From contig NZ_JALCZO010000002.1 in the NCBI RefSeq assembly GCF_023555495.1, positions 496,001 through 560,000 of the forward strand: a DNA stretch of 64,000 nt, read 5' to 3'. Below are positions 24,734 through 33,687 of the stretch, in pieces (position 1 is the first letter of the stretch; each line of letters begins with the position of its first letter). A program made the position numbers and the translations under genes. Under the pieces are notes generated by a model that was not told where the DNA came from, ran no database searches, and worked only from the letters and a program-made list of their open reading frames with translations. The DNA is from Polaribacter sp. Z022 (GTDB lineage: Bacteria > Bacteroidota > Bacteroidia > Flavobacteriales > Flavobacteriaceae).

Positions 24734-25684
24734 TTATTGTAGTTGATTGATAATGTTGTCTATTTCTTCCTTTTCTTTTGGGTTGTGGACTTTGTTTTTA
24801 TAAAGGTTGTTAGCTTTTAATGTTGTTCCTGTTTTCGTTTTAAATGAGTCAGAAAATTCAATTGAAGTAGGGGTAAGCCCATTAAAGTAAGGTTTTAGTT
24901 TTGATACAATATAACTAAATTGAGTGGTTTCACATTGAAGGTGAATTTGAATGTTAATTTGTGTAAAATCATTAGCAATTAAAAGTTTGTGTAATTCTTC
25001 TACAGTAGTTCTGTTTTGTAATAAATCTACTCTGAATTGAAGATTTTTTAAAACGGATAATAATTTAGAGTGGTCTCTGTCTTTAAAACCAAATGAGGTT
25101 TTGAGTTTTCTTTTTGGCTTTGATGTTTTTTGAATCACTACTTGTTGAGGTTCTTGTATTTTTTCAATTAATGAATTGTCAAAAGAAATGTCATTAAAAT
25201 ATTTTTCTGCTATTTCTGAAATTGTGTACAAATGATTGTCTGAATAATGACCATACTGCTCTTGAAGTTCTGTATATAATCTTATTAATGATACTTTTAA
25301 GTAGTTTATGATATAATTTATGTCTTCGTTTAGATTTGTTGTTATTTCTTTTTGGATTATGTATTTAGCAATATCTTGTAAATACTTATCATATTTATTG
25401 ATTAGAAATGTGTAGGTGTAGCTATTTTCGTGTAGAGTAGCGTTGTTTGGAAATTCTTCTCTAAAAGATGAAATGGTTTTTTCTACTTCATAATAAATTA
25501 AGTTTCTATAATATTCTTTCTTGTAATTTAATGGTCTTTTAAATTTTATTTCAAAAATTGTATTTGAAGCTTTTTGATGTTTTTTTATTTCTGATAGTAA
25601 TAATTGAAACTCATTATCAGTTCTTTTATCTTTATGTAGGCCACTTGTTATTGATGTTAAGCGTGAAAATATATCTTTAATCAT
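24734..25684 (-). CDS. Conserved hypothetical of flavobacterial integrative elements
   Basis: 316 residues, mostly helical, no signal or membrane segment. The C-terminal block (LHKLLIANDFTQINIQIHL ... FSYIVSKLKPYFNGLTP ... LYKNKVHNPKEKEEI) is a conserved companion of tyrosine integrases in Flavobacteriia; layout recalls RteC-like regulators, but I see no definite match. It abuts the integrase gene (ends share one base), so the two are translated together. Confidence 0.7.
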   Translation of the reverse strand: MIKDIFSRLTSITSGLHKDKRTDNEFQLLLSEIKKHQKASNTIFEIKFKRPLNYKKEYYRNLIYYEVEKTISSFREEFPNNATLHENSYTYTFLINKYDKYLQDIAKYIIQKEITTNLNEDINYIINYLKVSLIRLYTELQEQYGHYSDNHLYTISEIAEKYFNDISFDNSLIEKIQEPQQVVIQKTSKPKRKLKTSFGFKDRDHSKLLSVLKNLQFRVDLLQNRTTVEELHKLLIANDFTQINIQIHLQCETTQFSYIVSKLKPYFNGLTPTSIEFSDSFKTKTGTTLKANNLYKNKVHNPKEKEEIDNIINQLQ

Positions 25685-26778
25685 TATAAGTCTAAATTTA
25701 TTTTGTTAGCTGCTTCTCTCTTTTTGTCATCAATAACTTTAGCATAAATTTGAGTAGTTCTTAATTCTTTATGACCTAATAGTTTTGAAACTGTATAAAT
25801 ATCTGTTCCTAGTGTTAATTGAAGTGTAGCATAGGTGTGTCTTGCACAATGGAAAGTTATTGTTTTTGTTATTCCTGCTTTCATCATCCATTGTTGTAAT
25901 TTTAAATTTGACCAAGCACTATAATTCAAACCTTTAAAAATTTGGTTTTCTTGTTTATCTTCTTCACCTAATAATTTTCTTGCTTGGTTTGATATAGGAA
26001 GGGTTTGTGCTCCTTTTGTTTTCTTTTGAGTGAATCTGATGTAATACCCCATTTCTTTAGAATGTTGAATTTCTGACCATTTCAGTTTTTCTATATCTGA
26101 CCATCTTAAACCTGTTAAAGTTGAAAATATAAAAGCGGTTTTTAAAATAGGAATTTCACATTCTGTTTTTGCTGCTGCTTGTAATTCATCTAAGGTTAGA
26201 AATTCACGTTGAGGTTCACCTTGTTTAAAATGCTTTACATTTTGCCCAGGATTAATTTTTAGGATATCATCTTTTACAGCTTGTTTTAGTGCAGCCATAA
26301 ATTTACCAAAATAAGAATGCTTTGAGTTTTGAGATAGTTTTTTACCTGCTCTACCAATGGCATCTTTATCTAAATAGTTTTTGAAATTCTCAACAAACAT
26401 TTTATCAACATCTTTAAAACTAATGTCATTTGGACAAAATTTATCAAGATGCTTTAACATACTATTCCAATTACCATAATTACCAGTACTATTGTTTTTG
26501 GTTTCTGCTAATGTTTTAATATAGCTAATAAAACTACCCTTTAATTTTTCAATATTATCAAAGCCATAAATACCATTTTGTAATTCAATCTGTCTTTGTG
26601 CGCAAATGGTTTCAGCTAGTTGTAAGGTTTTTTTATTAACCTCTCTTTCTTTAGAGGTTTTAGGGTTAGGAGTGAGGTACAACCTTAAATACTCAGTTTT
26701 TCTTTTGCCTTTATGATAATAGTCGAGGTATAAACTAATATTTTTATTCTTCTTTCTTTTTCTTAGCGTTACTTTCAT
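25684..26778 (-). CDS. Tyrosine-type site-specific integrase
   Basis: 364 residues. N-terminal arm-binding segment, SAM-like core-binding domain (about 85-180) and catalytic domain with Arg225 (TGLRWSDIEKL), His310 and Arg313 (HCARHTYATL), His336 (LLGHKEL) and nucleophile Tyr345 (TTQIYAKV). All catalytic residues are present, so it should be active. Located at the mnmE-proximal end of the element next to an excisionase-like gene. Confidence 0.95.
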   Translation of the reverse strand: MKVTLRKRKKNKNISLYLDYYHKGKRKTEYLRLYLTPNPKTSKEREVNKKTLQLAETICAQRQIELQNGIYGFDNIEKLKGSFISYIKTLAETKNNSTGNYGNWNSMLKHLDKFCPNDISFKDVDKMFVENFKNYLDKDAIGRAGKKLSQNSKHSYFGKFMAALKQAVKDDILKINPGQNVKHFKQGEPQREFLTLDELQAAAKTECEIPILKTAFIFSTLTGLRWSDIEKLKWSEIQHSKEMGYYIRFTQKKTKGAQTLPISNQARKLLGEEDKQENQIFKGLNYSAWSNLKLQQWMMKAGITKTITFHCARHTYATLQLTLGTDIYTVSKLLGHKELRTTQIYAKVIDDKKREAANKINLDL

Positions 26779-26781
26779 AGC

Positions 26782-27147
26782 TTATTCATTAAATAAATTT
26801 TCAATTTGTTTTTTTGATACAATTCTTTTCCTTCCAAAAGGTACAGCTTTTAAACGTCCATTTTGAACCATTCTTTGAATTGTCCATCTACTAACACCAA
26901 TAAGTTGAGAAGCTTCTGTAATACTTAAGTATTCTTTATTTGTATTAAGAACTGTATTAGCATTATTGATTGTTTCTTTTTTTATTTCAGTTTCAGTAAT
27001 AGCAGCATTTATTTTTTCTTGTCTTTTTCTTAGTTTCCAAGCTTTCTTGCCACAAGAATTACTACAATACTTAGTTACAGTTGTTCGCGCTGTAAATGTC
27101 TTATTACATTGCTGACAATTTTTTAAAAGATATATGTTACTACTCAT
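26782..27147 (-). CDS. Zinc-finger plus HTH protein, probable excisionase/regulator
   Basis: 121 residues. The N-terminus has CxxC (QQCNKTF preceded by NC) and CSNSC, a small zinc finger; the C-terminus is an HTH_17 domain (YLSITEASQLIGVSRWTIQR ... FGRKRIVSKKQIENL). First gene of the element, 3 nt before the integrase, with direct repeats just upstream that may be its binding sites. Confidence 0.85.
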   Translation of the reverse strand: MSSNIYLLKNCQQCNKTFTARTTVTKYCSNSCGKKAWKLRKRQEKINAAITETEIKKETINNANTVLNTNKEYLSITEASQLIGVSRWTIQRMVQNGRLKAVPFGRKRIVSKKQIENLFNE

Positions 27148-27162
27148 CCTTTTGGTGCGTTA

Positions 27163-27260
27163 AGTAGCCTTATGGGTCAATAGGTAGCATTATGGTGCAT
27201 AATATTTCCTATATGTTTTTATTTATCTATTTGGGCAACAAATAATGAAATAAGGCAACG
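27163..27260. promoter_or_regulatory. Short direct repeats between the excisionase-like gene and mnmE
   Basis: AGTAGCCTTATGG at 27163 and GGTAGCATTATGG at 27183 (20-bp period), then GGCAACAAATAA and GGCAACGATTAT around 27233-27260. They lie in the 221-nt gap between the first element gene and the mnmE stop, where integrase/excisionase arm sites and the element promoter are expected. Confidence 0.45.
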
Positions 27261-27368
27261 ATTATACAACGAATTTAATCAAAAAAGAGCTAATAAGCAA
27301 CAAATAAAGGAAGATATATTTAGTTAAATTAAAGAAAAACAAGTAGTTATGTAATAAAAGAAAGGTGG

Positions 27369-28763
27369 TTACTTTCCGATACAAAAATTACCAAAAATAT
27401 GACCTAAAATATCTTTATCAACATCATACTCTCCAGTAATATTACCTAAATGACGTAAACATTCTCTAATATCTATAGAAAATAAATCTGTAGAAATTTC
27501 TAAGTCAATTCCTTGCTGAACAGAAGTTATAGCTGTTAAAGCGTTATTTAAAGCTTCAAAATGACGAGAGTTGGTAACAATGGTTTCATTATTACTTAAA
27601 GCACCAATATTTACCAAAGAAGTTAATTCTGTTTTTAATTCATCTATTCCTGTTTTTTGCTTTGCAGAAAGTAAAATTAAATTCTCAATTTCAGATTGTA
27701 ATATTGATGAATCATGACATGATAAAGTATCAATTTTATTAGCAATTACTAGTAAACGTTTGTTTGGAAAACGCTCTTTAATTGTTTCAATTTCAGATAA
27801 AAAGTCTTCTTTAGCATAAGAAAACTTGTTAGAATCTATTAAGAAAATTATTAACTGCGCATTTTCTGCTTTTTCATACGCCTTTTTAATTCCAATACTT
27901 TCTATAACATCTTCTGTTTCTCTAATTCCTGCAGTATCAATAAATTTAAAAGCAACTCCACCAATTATCATTTCATCTTCAATGGCATCTCTAGTTGTAC
28001 CAGCAATATCAGATACAATTGCTTTTTCTTCGTTTAAAAGTGCATTTAAAAGGGTAGATTTTCCAACATTTGGCTCACCAATAATTGCAACCGGAATTCC
28101 ATATTTCATGGCATTTCCAAAAGAAAAAGAATCGATTAATCGTTTTAAAACTGCTGTAATTTTTGCAACCAATTCTTTAAACTTTGTTCTGTCTGCAAAT
28201 TCTACATCTTCTCCAGAAAAATCTAATTCTAATTCTATTAAAGCAGCAAAATCTAATAACTGAACTCGTAACTCTTTTAATTCGTTGGTAATTCCTCCAC
28301 GCATTTGCTGAATTGCCATTTGATGACTAGCAGCTGAGTTAGAAGCAATAACATCTGCAACAGCTTCTGCTTGAGACAAATCCATCTTTCCATTTAAAAA
28401 AGCTCGCATTGTAAACTCACCATTATCTGCCATTCTACAACCATTTTGCAAAAATAACTGTATAATTTCTTGCTGAATAAAACTAGAACCATGACAAGAT
28501 ATTTCAACCACATTCTCACCAGTATAAGAATTTGGGTTTTTAAAAACAGAAACTAAAACTTCATCTAAAAGAATTTCATCTTTTACAATATGCCCTAAAT
28601 GAATGGTGTGCGATTTTTGGTTTTTTAAAGTCTTTCCTTTTTTTACAGACTTAAAAAAAGCATCAACAATTTCAATAGCTTTTTCACCAGAAAGTCTAAT
28701 TACAGAAATAGCTCCAACTCCAGATGGAGTAGCCAAAGCAATAATAGTATCGTTTTTAATCAT
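27369..28763 (-). CDS. mnmE: tRNA modification GTPase MnmE
   Basis: 464 residues, normal length. N-terminal folate-binding domain (TIIALATPSGVGAISVIRLSG), a helical domain, an inserted Ras-like G domain with GEPNVGKST, DTAG and NKID, and the C-terminal CIGK motif whose Cys is required for activity. With MnmG it makes the cmnm5U34 wobble modification. The gene is complete, so insertion of the neighbouring element restored its 3' end. Confidence 0.97.
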   Translation of the reverse strand: MIKNDTIIALATPSGVGAISVIRLSGEKAIEIVDAFFKSVKKGKTLKNQKSHTIHLGHIVKDEILLDEVLVSVFKNPNSYTGENVVEISCHGSSFIQQEIIQLFLQNGCRMADNGEFTMRAFLNGKMDLSQAEAVADVIASNSAASHQMAIQQMRGGITNELKELRVQLLDFAALIELELDFSGEDVEFADRTKFKELVAKITAVLKRLIDSFSFGNAMKYGIPVAIIGEPNVGKSTLLNALLNEEKAIVSDIAGTTRDAIEDEMIIGGVAFKFIDTAGIRETEDVIESIGIKKAYEKAENAQLIIFLIDSNKFSYAKEDFLSEIETIKERFPNKRLLVIANKIDTLSCHDSSILQSEIENLILLSAKQKTGIDELKTELTSLVNIGALSNNETIVTNSRHFEALNNALTAITSVQQGIDLEISTDLFSIDIRECLRHLGNITGEYDVDKDILGHIFGNFCIGK

Positions 28764-28767
28764 ACTG

Positions 28768-28775
28768 CAAATATA
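28768..28775 (-). promoter_or_regulatory. mnmE -7 promoter element
   Basis: Reverse strand reads TATATTTG, a match to the Bacteroidota -7 consensus TAnnTTTG, just 4 nt before the mnmE start codon, so the mRNA would be nearly leaderless. No convincing -33 TTG is seen at the usual distance. Confidence 0.4.
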
Positions 28776-28865
28776 CGTAGCTTAATTAATGTGATTTAAA
28801 TATTTTTGTAACAAATTAACAAAGTGAGCGTCAAATAAGTATAACTCAAAAACTTAAATATAAAA

Positions 28866-29204
28866 ATGAAAGAAGACAAACAATTATTAGTATTTACACA
28901 TTTAAGCCAATTATTAGATTTTGTAACTGGTATTGGAGGTTTTATAGTTCCATTAATTCTGTGGCTTACTAAGAAAGATGAAGTCTTTGGTATGGATCAA
29001 CATGGAAAAGCAATTCTAAACTTTAGAATCTCAATGTTTATCTACATTTTAATATGTATACCGTTAATTTTATTATTAGGATTAGGAATTTTAGGTATCA
29101 TTGCAATCGTATTTTTTTACTTAATATTTCCTATTATTAATGCAATAAAAGTAAGTAATAATGAAGCACCAAGCTATCCTTTTAGTATCAATTTTATAAA
29201 ATAG
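28866..29204 (+). CDS. DUF4870 small membrane protein
   Basis: 112 residues with three hydrophobic segments, characteristic DUF4870 layout (LLVFTHLSQLLDF ... GGFIVPLILWLTKKDE ... DQHGKAILNFRIS). Inner membrane, function unknown. Divergent from mnmE, and followed by a terminator at 29226. Confidence 0.88.
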   Translation: MKEDKQLLVFTHLSQLLDFVTGIGGFIVPLILWLTKKDEVFGMDQHGKAILNFRISMFIYILICIPLILLLGLGILGIIAIVFFYLIFPIINAIKVSNNEAPSYPFSINFIK

Positions 29205-29225
29205 AAAAAGAAAATAGTAATATTT

Positions 29226-29254
29226 AAAATCGCTCTTTAAGGGCGATTTTTTTT
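29226..29254 (+). terminator. Hairpin terminator after the DUF4870 gene
   Basis: AAAATCGCTC pairs with GGGCGATTTT (one G.T) around TTTAA, followed by T4. Confidence 0.75.
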
Positions 29255-29257
29255 ATG

Positions 29258-29385
29258 GCGTTTCCTTTCAGGTCAGGCTTTACGTTGCAATCTTTTAATT
29301 TGTTCTCGATTCAAATTTATTCATCCTTCATAAATTCACTCAAACTGACATTAAAAGGATTTCCACTGCAATCATTAACGCAAGC
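29258..29385. repeat. Flavobacterial intergenic repeat element
   Basis: About 128 nt beginning GCGTTTCCTTTCAGG and ending CACTGCAATCATTAACGC, with an internal inverted pair (AATCTTTTAAT near 29289 and ATTAAAAGGATT near 29350). I recognise this layout as a dispersed non-coding repeat common between genes in Flavobacteriaceae; function unknown. Confidence 0.5.
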
Positions 29386-29417
29386 TTATCAATAAACAAA
29401 AGGCTATAAAAGAAGGT

Positions 29418-29849
29418 TTATATATTTTTAATAACCTCTTCATATTCGTAGAAAAAAAGCTCAAATTTTTCCATTGTTTCATAATAAAATTCAAAACAAT
29501 CTCTCCAAGAATTTTTGTTGTAAATACTAAACTTCTTTGCAAAAGGAACATAAATTCTATGAATTGTTTTACCACTTTCTAATAAATAATCATCATCAAA
29601 AATTACTTCTGGTAATTCATTTTCTAATAATGTTTTTAAAGATAGCATTTGGTCATAATAGAGTAGGTTAACCAATTCATCTGGATTTTCAATATCCAAA
29701 CAAACCATTGCATGCTTTCTTTCTCCAACAAACTTAAAAGAGAACCCTTTTATTTTGGTGTTATATAGCAACCATTTTCTTGGAAAAGATTTTCCAAAAC
29801 TAGTCCAAAACTCTTTGCGCATTAAAGCTGCTTCGTCTTTTGAGAACAT
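29418..29849 (-). CDS. DUF4268 family protein
   Basis: 143 residues from ATG 29849; a frame extending to 29900 adds a basic stretch not seen in the family. Pattern MRKEFWTSFGKSFP ... FKFVGERKHAMVCLDIE ... WRDCFEFYYETMEKFELFF is typical of the DUF4268 domain, related to restriction-type folds but here a short stand-alone housekeeping-like protein. Last gene of a minus-strand series that starts with the Usp gene at 33561. Confidence 0.8.
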   Translation of the reverse strand: MFSKDEAALMRKEFWTSFGKSFPRKWLLYNTKIKGFSFKFVGERKHAMVCLDIENPDELVNLLYYDQMLSLKTLLENELPEVIFDDDYLLESGKTIHRIYVPFAKKFSIYNKNSWRDCFEFYYETMEKFELFFYEYEEVIKNI

Positions 29850-29952
29850 TTTATTATTAGTTTTAAAGTTGAAATTTCTCAAACGCTTAAAAAAGCTCAC
29901 TTAGAAATGACACTCTATCAAATATTTTATTTTTTGCTAACTGCTAACTAAA

Positions 29953-30534
29953 TTACCCATGAATTTTAGCTAGTTTTCCACGTTCACGCATTAACTCAGC
30001 TTCAAACTCTAATAAAGCATTCCATTTTTTATCAACAATTTCTCTGTCTTGGTATTCTCTTGCAAATTGTAAAAAAGTAGTATAATGGTTTGCTTCAGAA
30101 ATCATTAAATTGTTATAGAATTTAGACAATTCTTCATCTTCCATGTTTTCAGAAAACACTTTAAAACGCTCACAACTTCTAGCTTCAATTAAGGCAGCAA
30201 CTAACAAACGTTGAATTAAGGCATCTGTTCTGTCTTTTGTTTTTGGAAAGAATTTTTGCAATCTAACAGCATAATCGTTTTTTTGTTCACGTCCTAAAAC
30301 CATACCTCTTTTAACCATTAATAAATGCACCATTTTAAAGTGTTGCATTTCTTCAATGGCAATATTGCTCATTTCTTTTACAAGTTCAGTTTCTTCAGAA
30401 TAATTAATGATAATAGAAACAGCGTTAGAAGCTGCTTTTTGCTCTAAAAAAGCATGATCTGTCAATATTTGTTGTAAGTTGTCTTTTGCAATTTCTGCCC
30501 AAGAAGTTTCTGTTTCAAATTGTAAACCTAACAT
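29953..30534 (-). CDS. miaE: tRNA-(ms2io6A)-hydroxylase-like di-iron protein (MiaE)
   Basis: 193 residues. Ferritin-like di-iron ligands are all visible: E in DHAFLEQKAA, ExxH in EEMQHF, E in EARSCERF, ExxH in EANHY. MiaE hydroxylates the isopentenyl group of ms2i6A37 in tRNA using O2. Located 3 nt after the SulP gene in the same orientation. Confidence 0.88.
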   Translation of the reverse strand: MLGLQFETETSWAEIAKDNLQQILTDHAFLEQKAASNAVSIIINYSEETELVKEMSNIAIEEMQHFKMVHLLMVKRGMVLGREQKNDYAVRLQKFFPKTKDRTDALIQRLLVAALIEARSCERFKVFSENMEDEELSKFYNNLMISEANHYTTFLQFAREYQDREIVDKKWNALLEFEAELMRERGKLAKIHG

Positions 30535-30537
30535 TTG

Positions 30538-32727
30538 TTATATTGTTTTTTGCAGCCCCATACCAAAATAAGCCAACGCTTTAATTTCTTTTACACTAGA
30601 TAAACGTTCGTTACCAATAATTAACAATCCGTTTTCTGTAGCTTCTATATGATATTGCTTGTTACTTTCAAAAAACAAAATTAATTCATCTGTAAAAAAC
30701 TCTCTAATTTTTTCGTCATTTTTTCCAGATAAATAAAAACGTTTGCTAAAATCTGGATGATTGTAGATATCTATATCATTATACCCTGCAAATTCTAATA
30801 TATATTCAAAAATACCTTCTCTATCTAATGTAAAATTAGGAACAGGTTTTAGTGTATGAATATGCAACATTGTTGCTTTAATAACTTGCTTTGCAATCAT
30901 TTCTCCTTCAGAAAACTGTACATCAAAAATGGTACAATCTTCGTTAGAAAGTACATTAGAAACTTTGTCTATTTTACGAGTTTTAAAATATCCAAAAGTT
31001 GGTAACTCTTCCATTTCTTGAGCAGAAAAAGCATAATATTTCCAATGCATTTCTTCACTAATACTTTGTATCGATTTTTGTCTTCTGGTTAAAACTCCTT
31101 CTTTAGGAACTATTTGTTTTGGTAAAATTTTACGCAATGCAAAAGGGTGTTCACTACCAGATTTAGAATCATCTAAACCTATAACTTCAAAATGACCACC
31201 TTTTCTAGTAAAAGATTCTGCATAATTACTCATGTTTTCCATTACAGAATGGTCTACAAAATCACATAAAGAAAAATCTATAATAGCCTCTTCGTTTTCT
31301 GGTATTTGATCTAACTTTCCTTTTAGTTTTGTATAATTTAAAAAGCTCGAAAAGTTTTTAACACTCACATAATACTTTCCATCTTCTTTAAACATTAAAA
31401 CATTTGGTTTTAAAACATTTTTAATAAATAAAAATACATCTTTATTAATTATGATGTGAATAATGAAAGTAACCAAAATACCAACTATAATACCTGTAAT
31501 TAAACTAGTTGTAATAGTTGTTAAAAGCGTAATTAAGAATATAATTAATTGCTCTGAACCAATACTAAATACTTTTTTAATATTTTCTGGAGATGCTAAT
31601 TTATACCCTGTAAAAACTAAAATAGCAGCCAAAGCAGACAATGGAATTTTACGTAATTCTGTGGCAAATAATAAGATAAATGCTACTAAAAAGGCAGCAT
31701 GAAAAAAGTTTGCAGACCTGTTAGAACCTTTGTTGTTAACATTTACAGAACTTCTTGCAATTACAGTAACTACATTTAAACCTCCTAAAAAACCACTAAT
31801 TACAGTTGCCAAACCTAAGGCTCTAATATCTTTATTAACGTTAGATCTTCTTTTTAAAGGATCTAATTTATCAACAGCTTTTATGCTTAATAAACTTTCT
31901 ATACTTGCAATTAAAGTTATGGCTATTACTGCATTTATAAAGTTACCTTGATAAACAATAGAAAAATCTGGAAAGGTAAAGTTTGATAAAATATCATCTG
32001 GTAAAGCAATTAATAAACTTTTATCTATTGGATATTCTGATGCAGAAACCAAATCAAAGTAGTAATAAAGACCTACACTTAAAACCACAATCCACATAGG
32101 AGCTGGAATTAACTGAAAATATCTATTTCTAATTTTACCATAAAAAATCATGATTAAAAGACTTCCTATACCAACTAACCCTGCATAAAACATGCTAGAA
32201 TTTTCTGTTTTTATTAAATTTATAATTCCTTCTGGAACCTGAAAAAGAAGTTCTACAATACTTCCTTTTGCATTTAAATTACCAAACATTACATGAATTT
32301 GTTTGGCAAAAATTCCTATTCCAATTGCAGCTAACATACCTTGTATTGCAGATGCAGGAAAAAAGTCTCCTAAAGAGCCCATTCTTAAAAAACCTAGAAT
32401 AATCATTATTACTCCAGAGATTACAATTGCTGCAAGTGTGTATAAAAAACCTTGCTGCATATCTCCTTGACCCAAAGTAGTTATGGCAGCTAAAATAACT
32501 ACTACTAATCCATTTCCAGGACCCGTAATTGTAACATTAGAACCACCAATAATAGCAACTACAGTTCCACCAATAATGGCTGCAATAATTCCAGAAATAG
32601 GAGGTGCACCAGAAGCCAAAGCCAACCCTAAACCTAAAGGAAGTGCAATTAAAGAAACTACAAAACCAGAAAATAGGTTTTGAGGAATATCGCTTATAAA
32701 CGTTTTAACAGTATTTTTCTTTCCCAT
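30538..32727 (-). CDS. SulP-family anion transporter with STAS domain
   Basis: 729 residues. N-terminal SulP transporter core with many transmembrane helices (FSGFVVSLIALPLGLGLALA ... TGPGNGLVVVILAA), STAS domain at about 450-540, then about 180 extra residues with no clear domain. The family moves sulfate or bicarbonate; flavobacterial members next to Usp genes are often thought to be bicarbonate importers, but the substrate cannot be read here. It is directly adjacent (zero gap) to the Usp gene, so they form one unit. Confidence 0.9.
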   Translation of the reverse strand: MGKKNTVKTFISDIPQNLFSGFVVSLIALPLGLGLALASGAPPISGIIAAIIGGTVVAIIGGSNVTITGPGNGLVVVILAAITTLGQGDMQQGFLYTLAAIVISGVIMIILGFLRMGSLGDFFPASAIQGMLAAIGIGIFAKQIHVMFGNLNAKGSIVELLFQVPEGIINLIKTENSSMFYAGLVGIGSLLIMIFYGKIRNRYFQLIPAPMWIVVLSVGLYYYFDLVSASEYPIDKSLLIALPDDILSNFTFPDFSIVYQGNFINAVIAITLIASIESLLSIKAVDKLDPLKRRSNVNKDIRALGLATVISGFLGGLNVVTVIARSSVNVNNKGSNRSANFFHAAFLVAFILLFATELRKIPLSALAAILVFTGYKLASPENIKKVFSIGSEQLIIFLITLLTTITTSLITGIIVGILVTFIIHIIINKDVFLFIKNVLKPNVLMFKEDGKYYVSVKNFSSFLNYTKLKGKLDQIPENEEAIIDFSLCDFVDHSVMENMSNYAESFTRKGGHFEVIGLDDSKSGSEHPFALRKILPKQIVPKEGVLTRRQKSIQSISEEMHWKYYAFSAQEMEELPTFGYFKTRKIDKVSNVLSNEDCTIFDVQFSEGEMIAKQVIKATMLHIHTLKPVPNFTLDREGIFEYILEFAGYNDIDIYNHPDFSKRFYLSGKNDEKIREFFTDELILFFESNKQYHIEATENGLLIIGNERLSSVKEIKALAYFGMGLQKTI

Positions 32728-33561
32728 TTATTTTACAATTAAAACGTCTGTTGGTAATTCAGATAAAATGTACTCAATATCATGAGGAAAAATTCTATCT
32801 AAAAGCCTTAATTTATTTGGAGCATTCATAACAAGCAAGTCAGCTCTTTTTACTTTTGCATAATGACCTATTGAGTATCCTCTTTTTCCAAAAATAGGTT
32901 GTGTATTAACTGTAATGTTTTTATTTTCAATATCTTCTAAAATATGTTTTACACGCTGATCTTCTCTAGTTCTTAACCTCTCTTTTACAATATTAGCTTT
33001 ACGTAAAGATTTGTCATCATTAACTTTTACGTGTAATTCTTCTTGACTCACTTCTTCTACAATTGTTAATTTATTGCAGTTTAATTTATTAGATAAATCA
33101 AATGCAGTTTTAATTGTATCTTCTGTTTTATCATCTTTTAAACCGTTAACAACTATGTGTTTACAAGGAATTCTTTCTACAGAAGGTTTTATTAAAAGTA
33201 ATACAGAACAAGGTGCTTTTCTAGTAATTTTTCTGGCAATAGAACCTACATAATATTTATAGAGATTCTCTTTTTGGATAGCTCCTAAAATAAGTAAATC
33301 TATGTTTTCTTGTGTGCAAGTTTCTAAAATTACATCTACAGGTTTTCCTTCTTTCCAAATACTTTTAAATGGTTTTTTTAAGGGTTCTGCTTTAGATAAA
33401 ATTATATTTAAATCCGATTTTTTTTCTTCAGATTTTGGACCAACATGTACACCAACTAATTCAGCTTCAAACATATTAGCTAGCCTTACAGCTTCAAAAA
33501 TATTTGCTTTTAAGTTTGGGGAAAATGCAATACCAATTAGGATTTTTTGAGTTTCTTGCAA
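32728..33561 (-). CDS. Universal stress protein, two tandem Usp domains
   Basis: 277 residues made of two UspA-like halves (KILIGIAFSPNLKANIFEAV ... and KHIVVNGLKDDKTEDTIKTA ...), with GSIARKITRKAPCSVLLL and a final DVLIVK typical of the fold. First gene of the Usp-SulP-miaE-DUF4268 series; it probably modulates the transporter (inferred from the zero-gap linkage). Confidence 0.88.
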   Translation of the reverse strand: MQETQKILIGIAFSPNLKANIFEAVRLANMFEAELVGVHVGPKSEEKKSDLNIILSKAEPLKKPFKSIWKEGKPVDVILETCTQENIDLLILGAIQKENLYKYYVGSIARKITRKAPCSVLLLIKPSVERIPCKHIVVNGLKDDKTEDTIKTAFDLSNKLNCNKLTIVEEVSQEELHVKVNDDKSLRKANIVKERLRTREDQRVKHILEDIENKNITVNTQPIFGKRGYSIGHYAKVKRADLLVMNAPNKLRLLDRIFPHDIEYILSELPTDVLIVK

Positions 33562-33687
33562 ATAAAAAGTTTAGTAGTTAAAAAAAGATTGCAAGATAGG
33601 AAAGTTTATAAGAAAGAAAAAAACATTAAAAATTATTTTGATGAACACTAAACATTCTTAAATTTACAAACCAACCAATTATAAAAT

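Larger units (their letters stand above)
21323..27368 (-). mobile_element. Integrative element at the 3' end of mnmE
   Basis: Seven genes on one strand: HTH/excisionase-like (27147), tyrosine integrase, an unknown protein, two HTH proteins, a VirE-N/BT4734-type protein and a PriCT-2/DUF3987 protein. Several overlap by 4-14 nt. The integrase end faces the last codons of mnmE, a recurrent insertion site in Bacteroidota. I could not find a duplicated mnmE end in the window, so the far boundary may lie further left, possibly beyond position 1. Confidence 0.7.
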
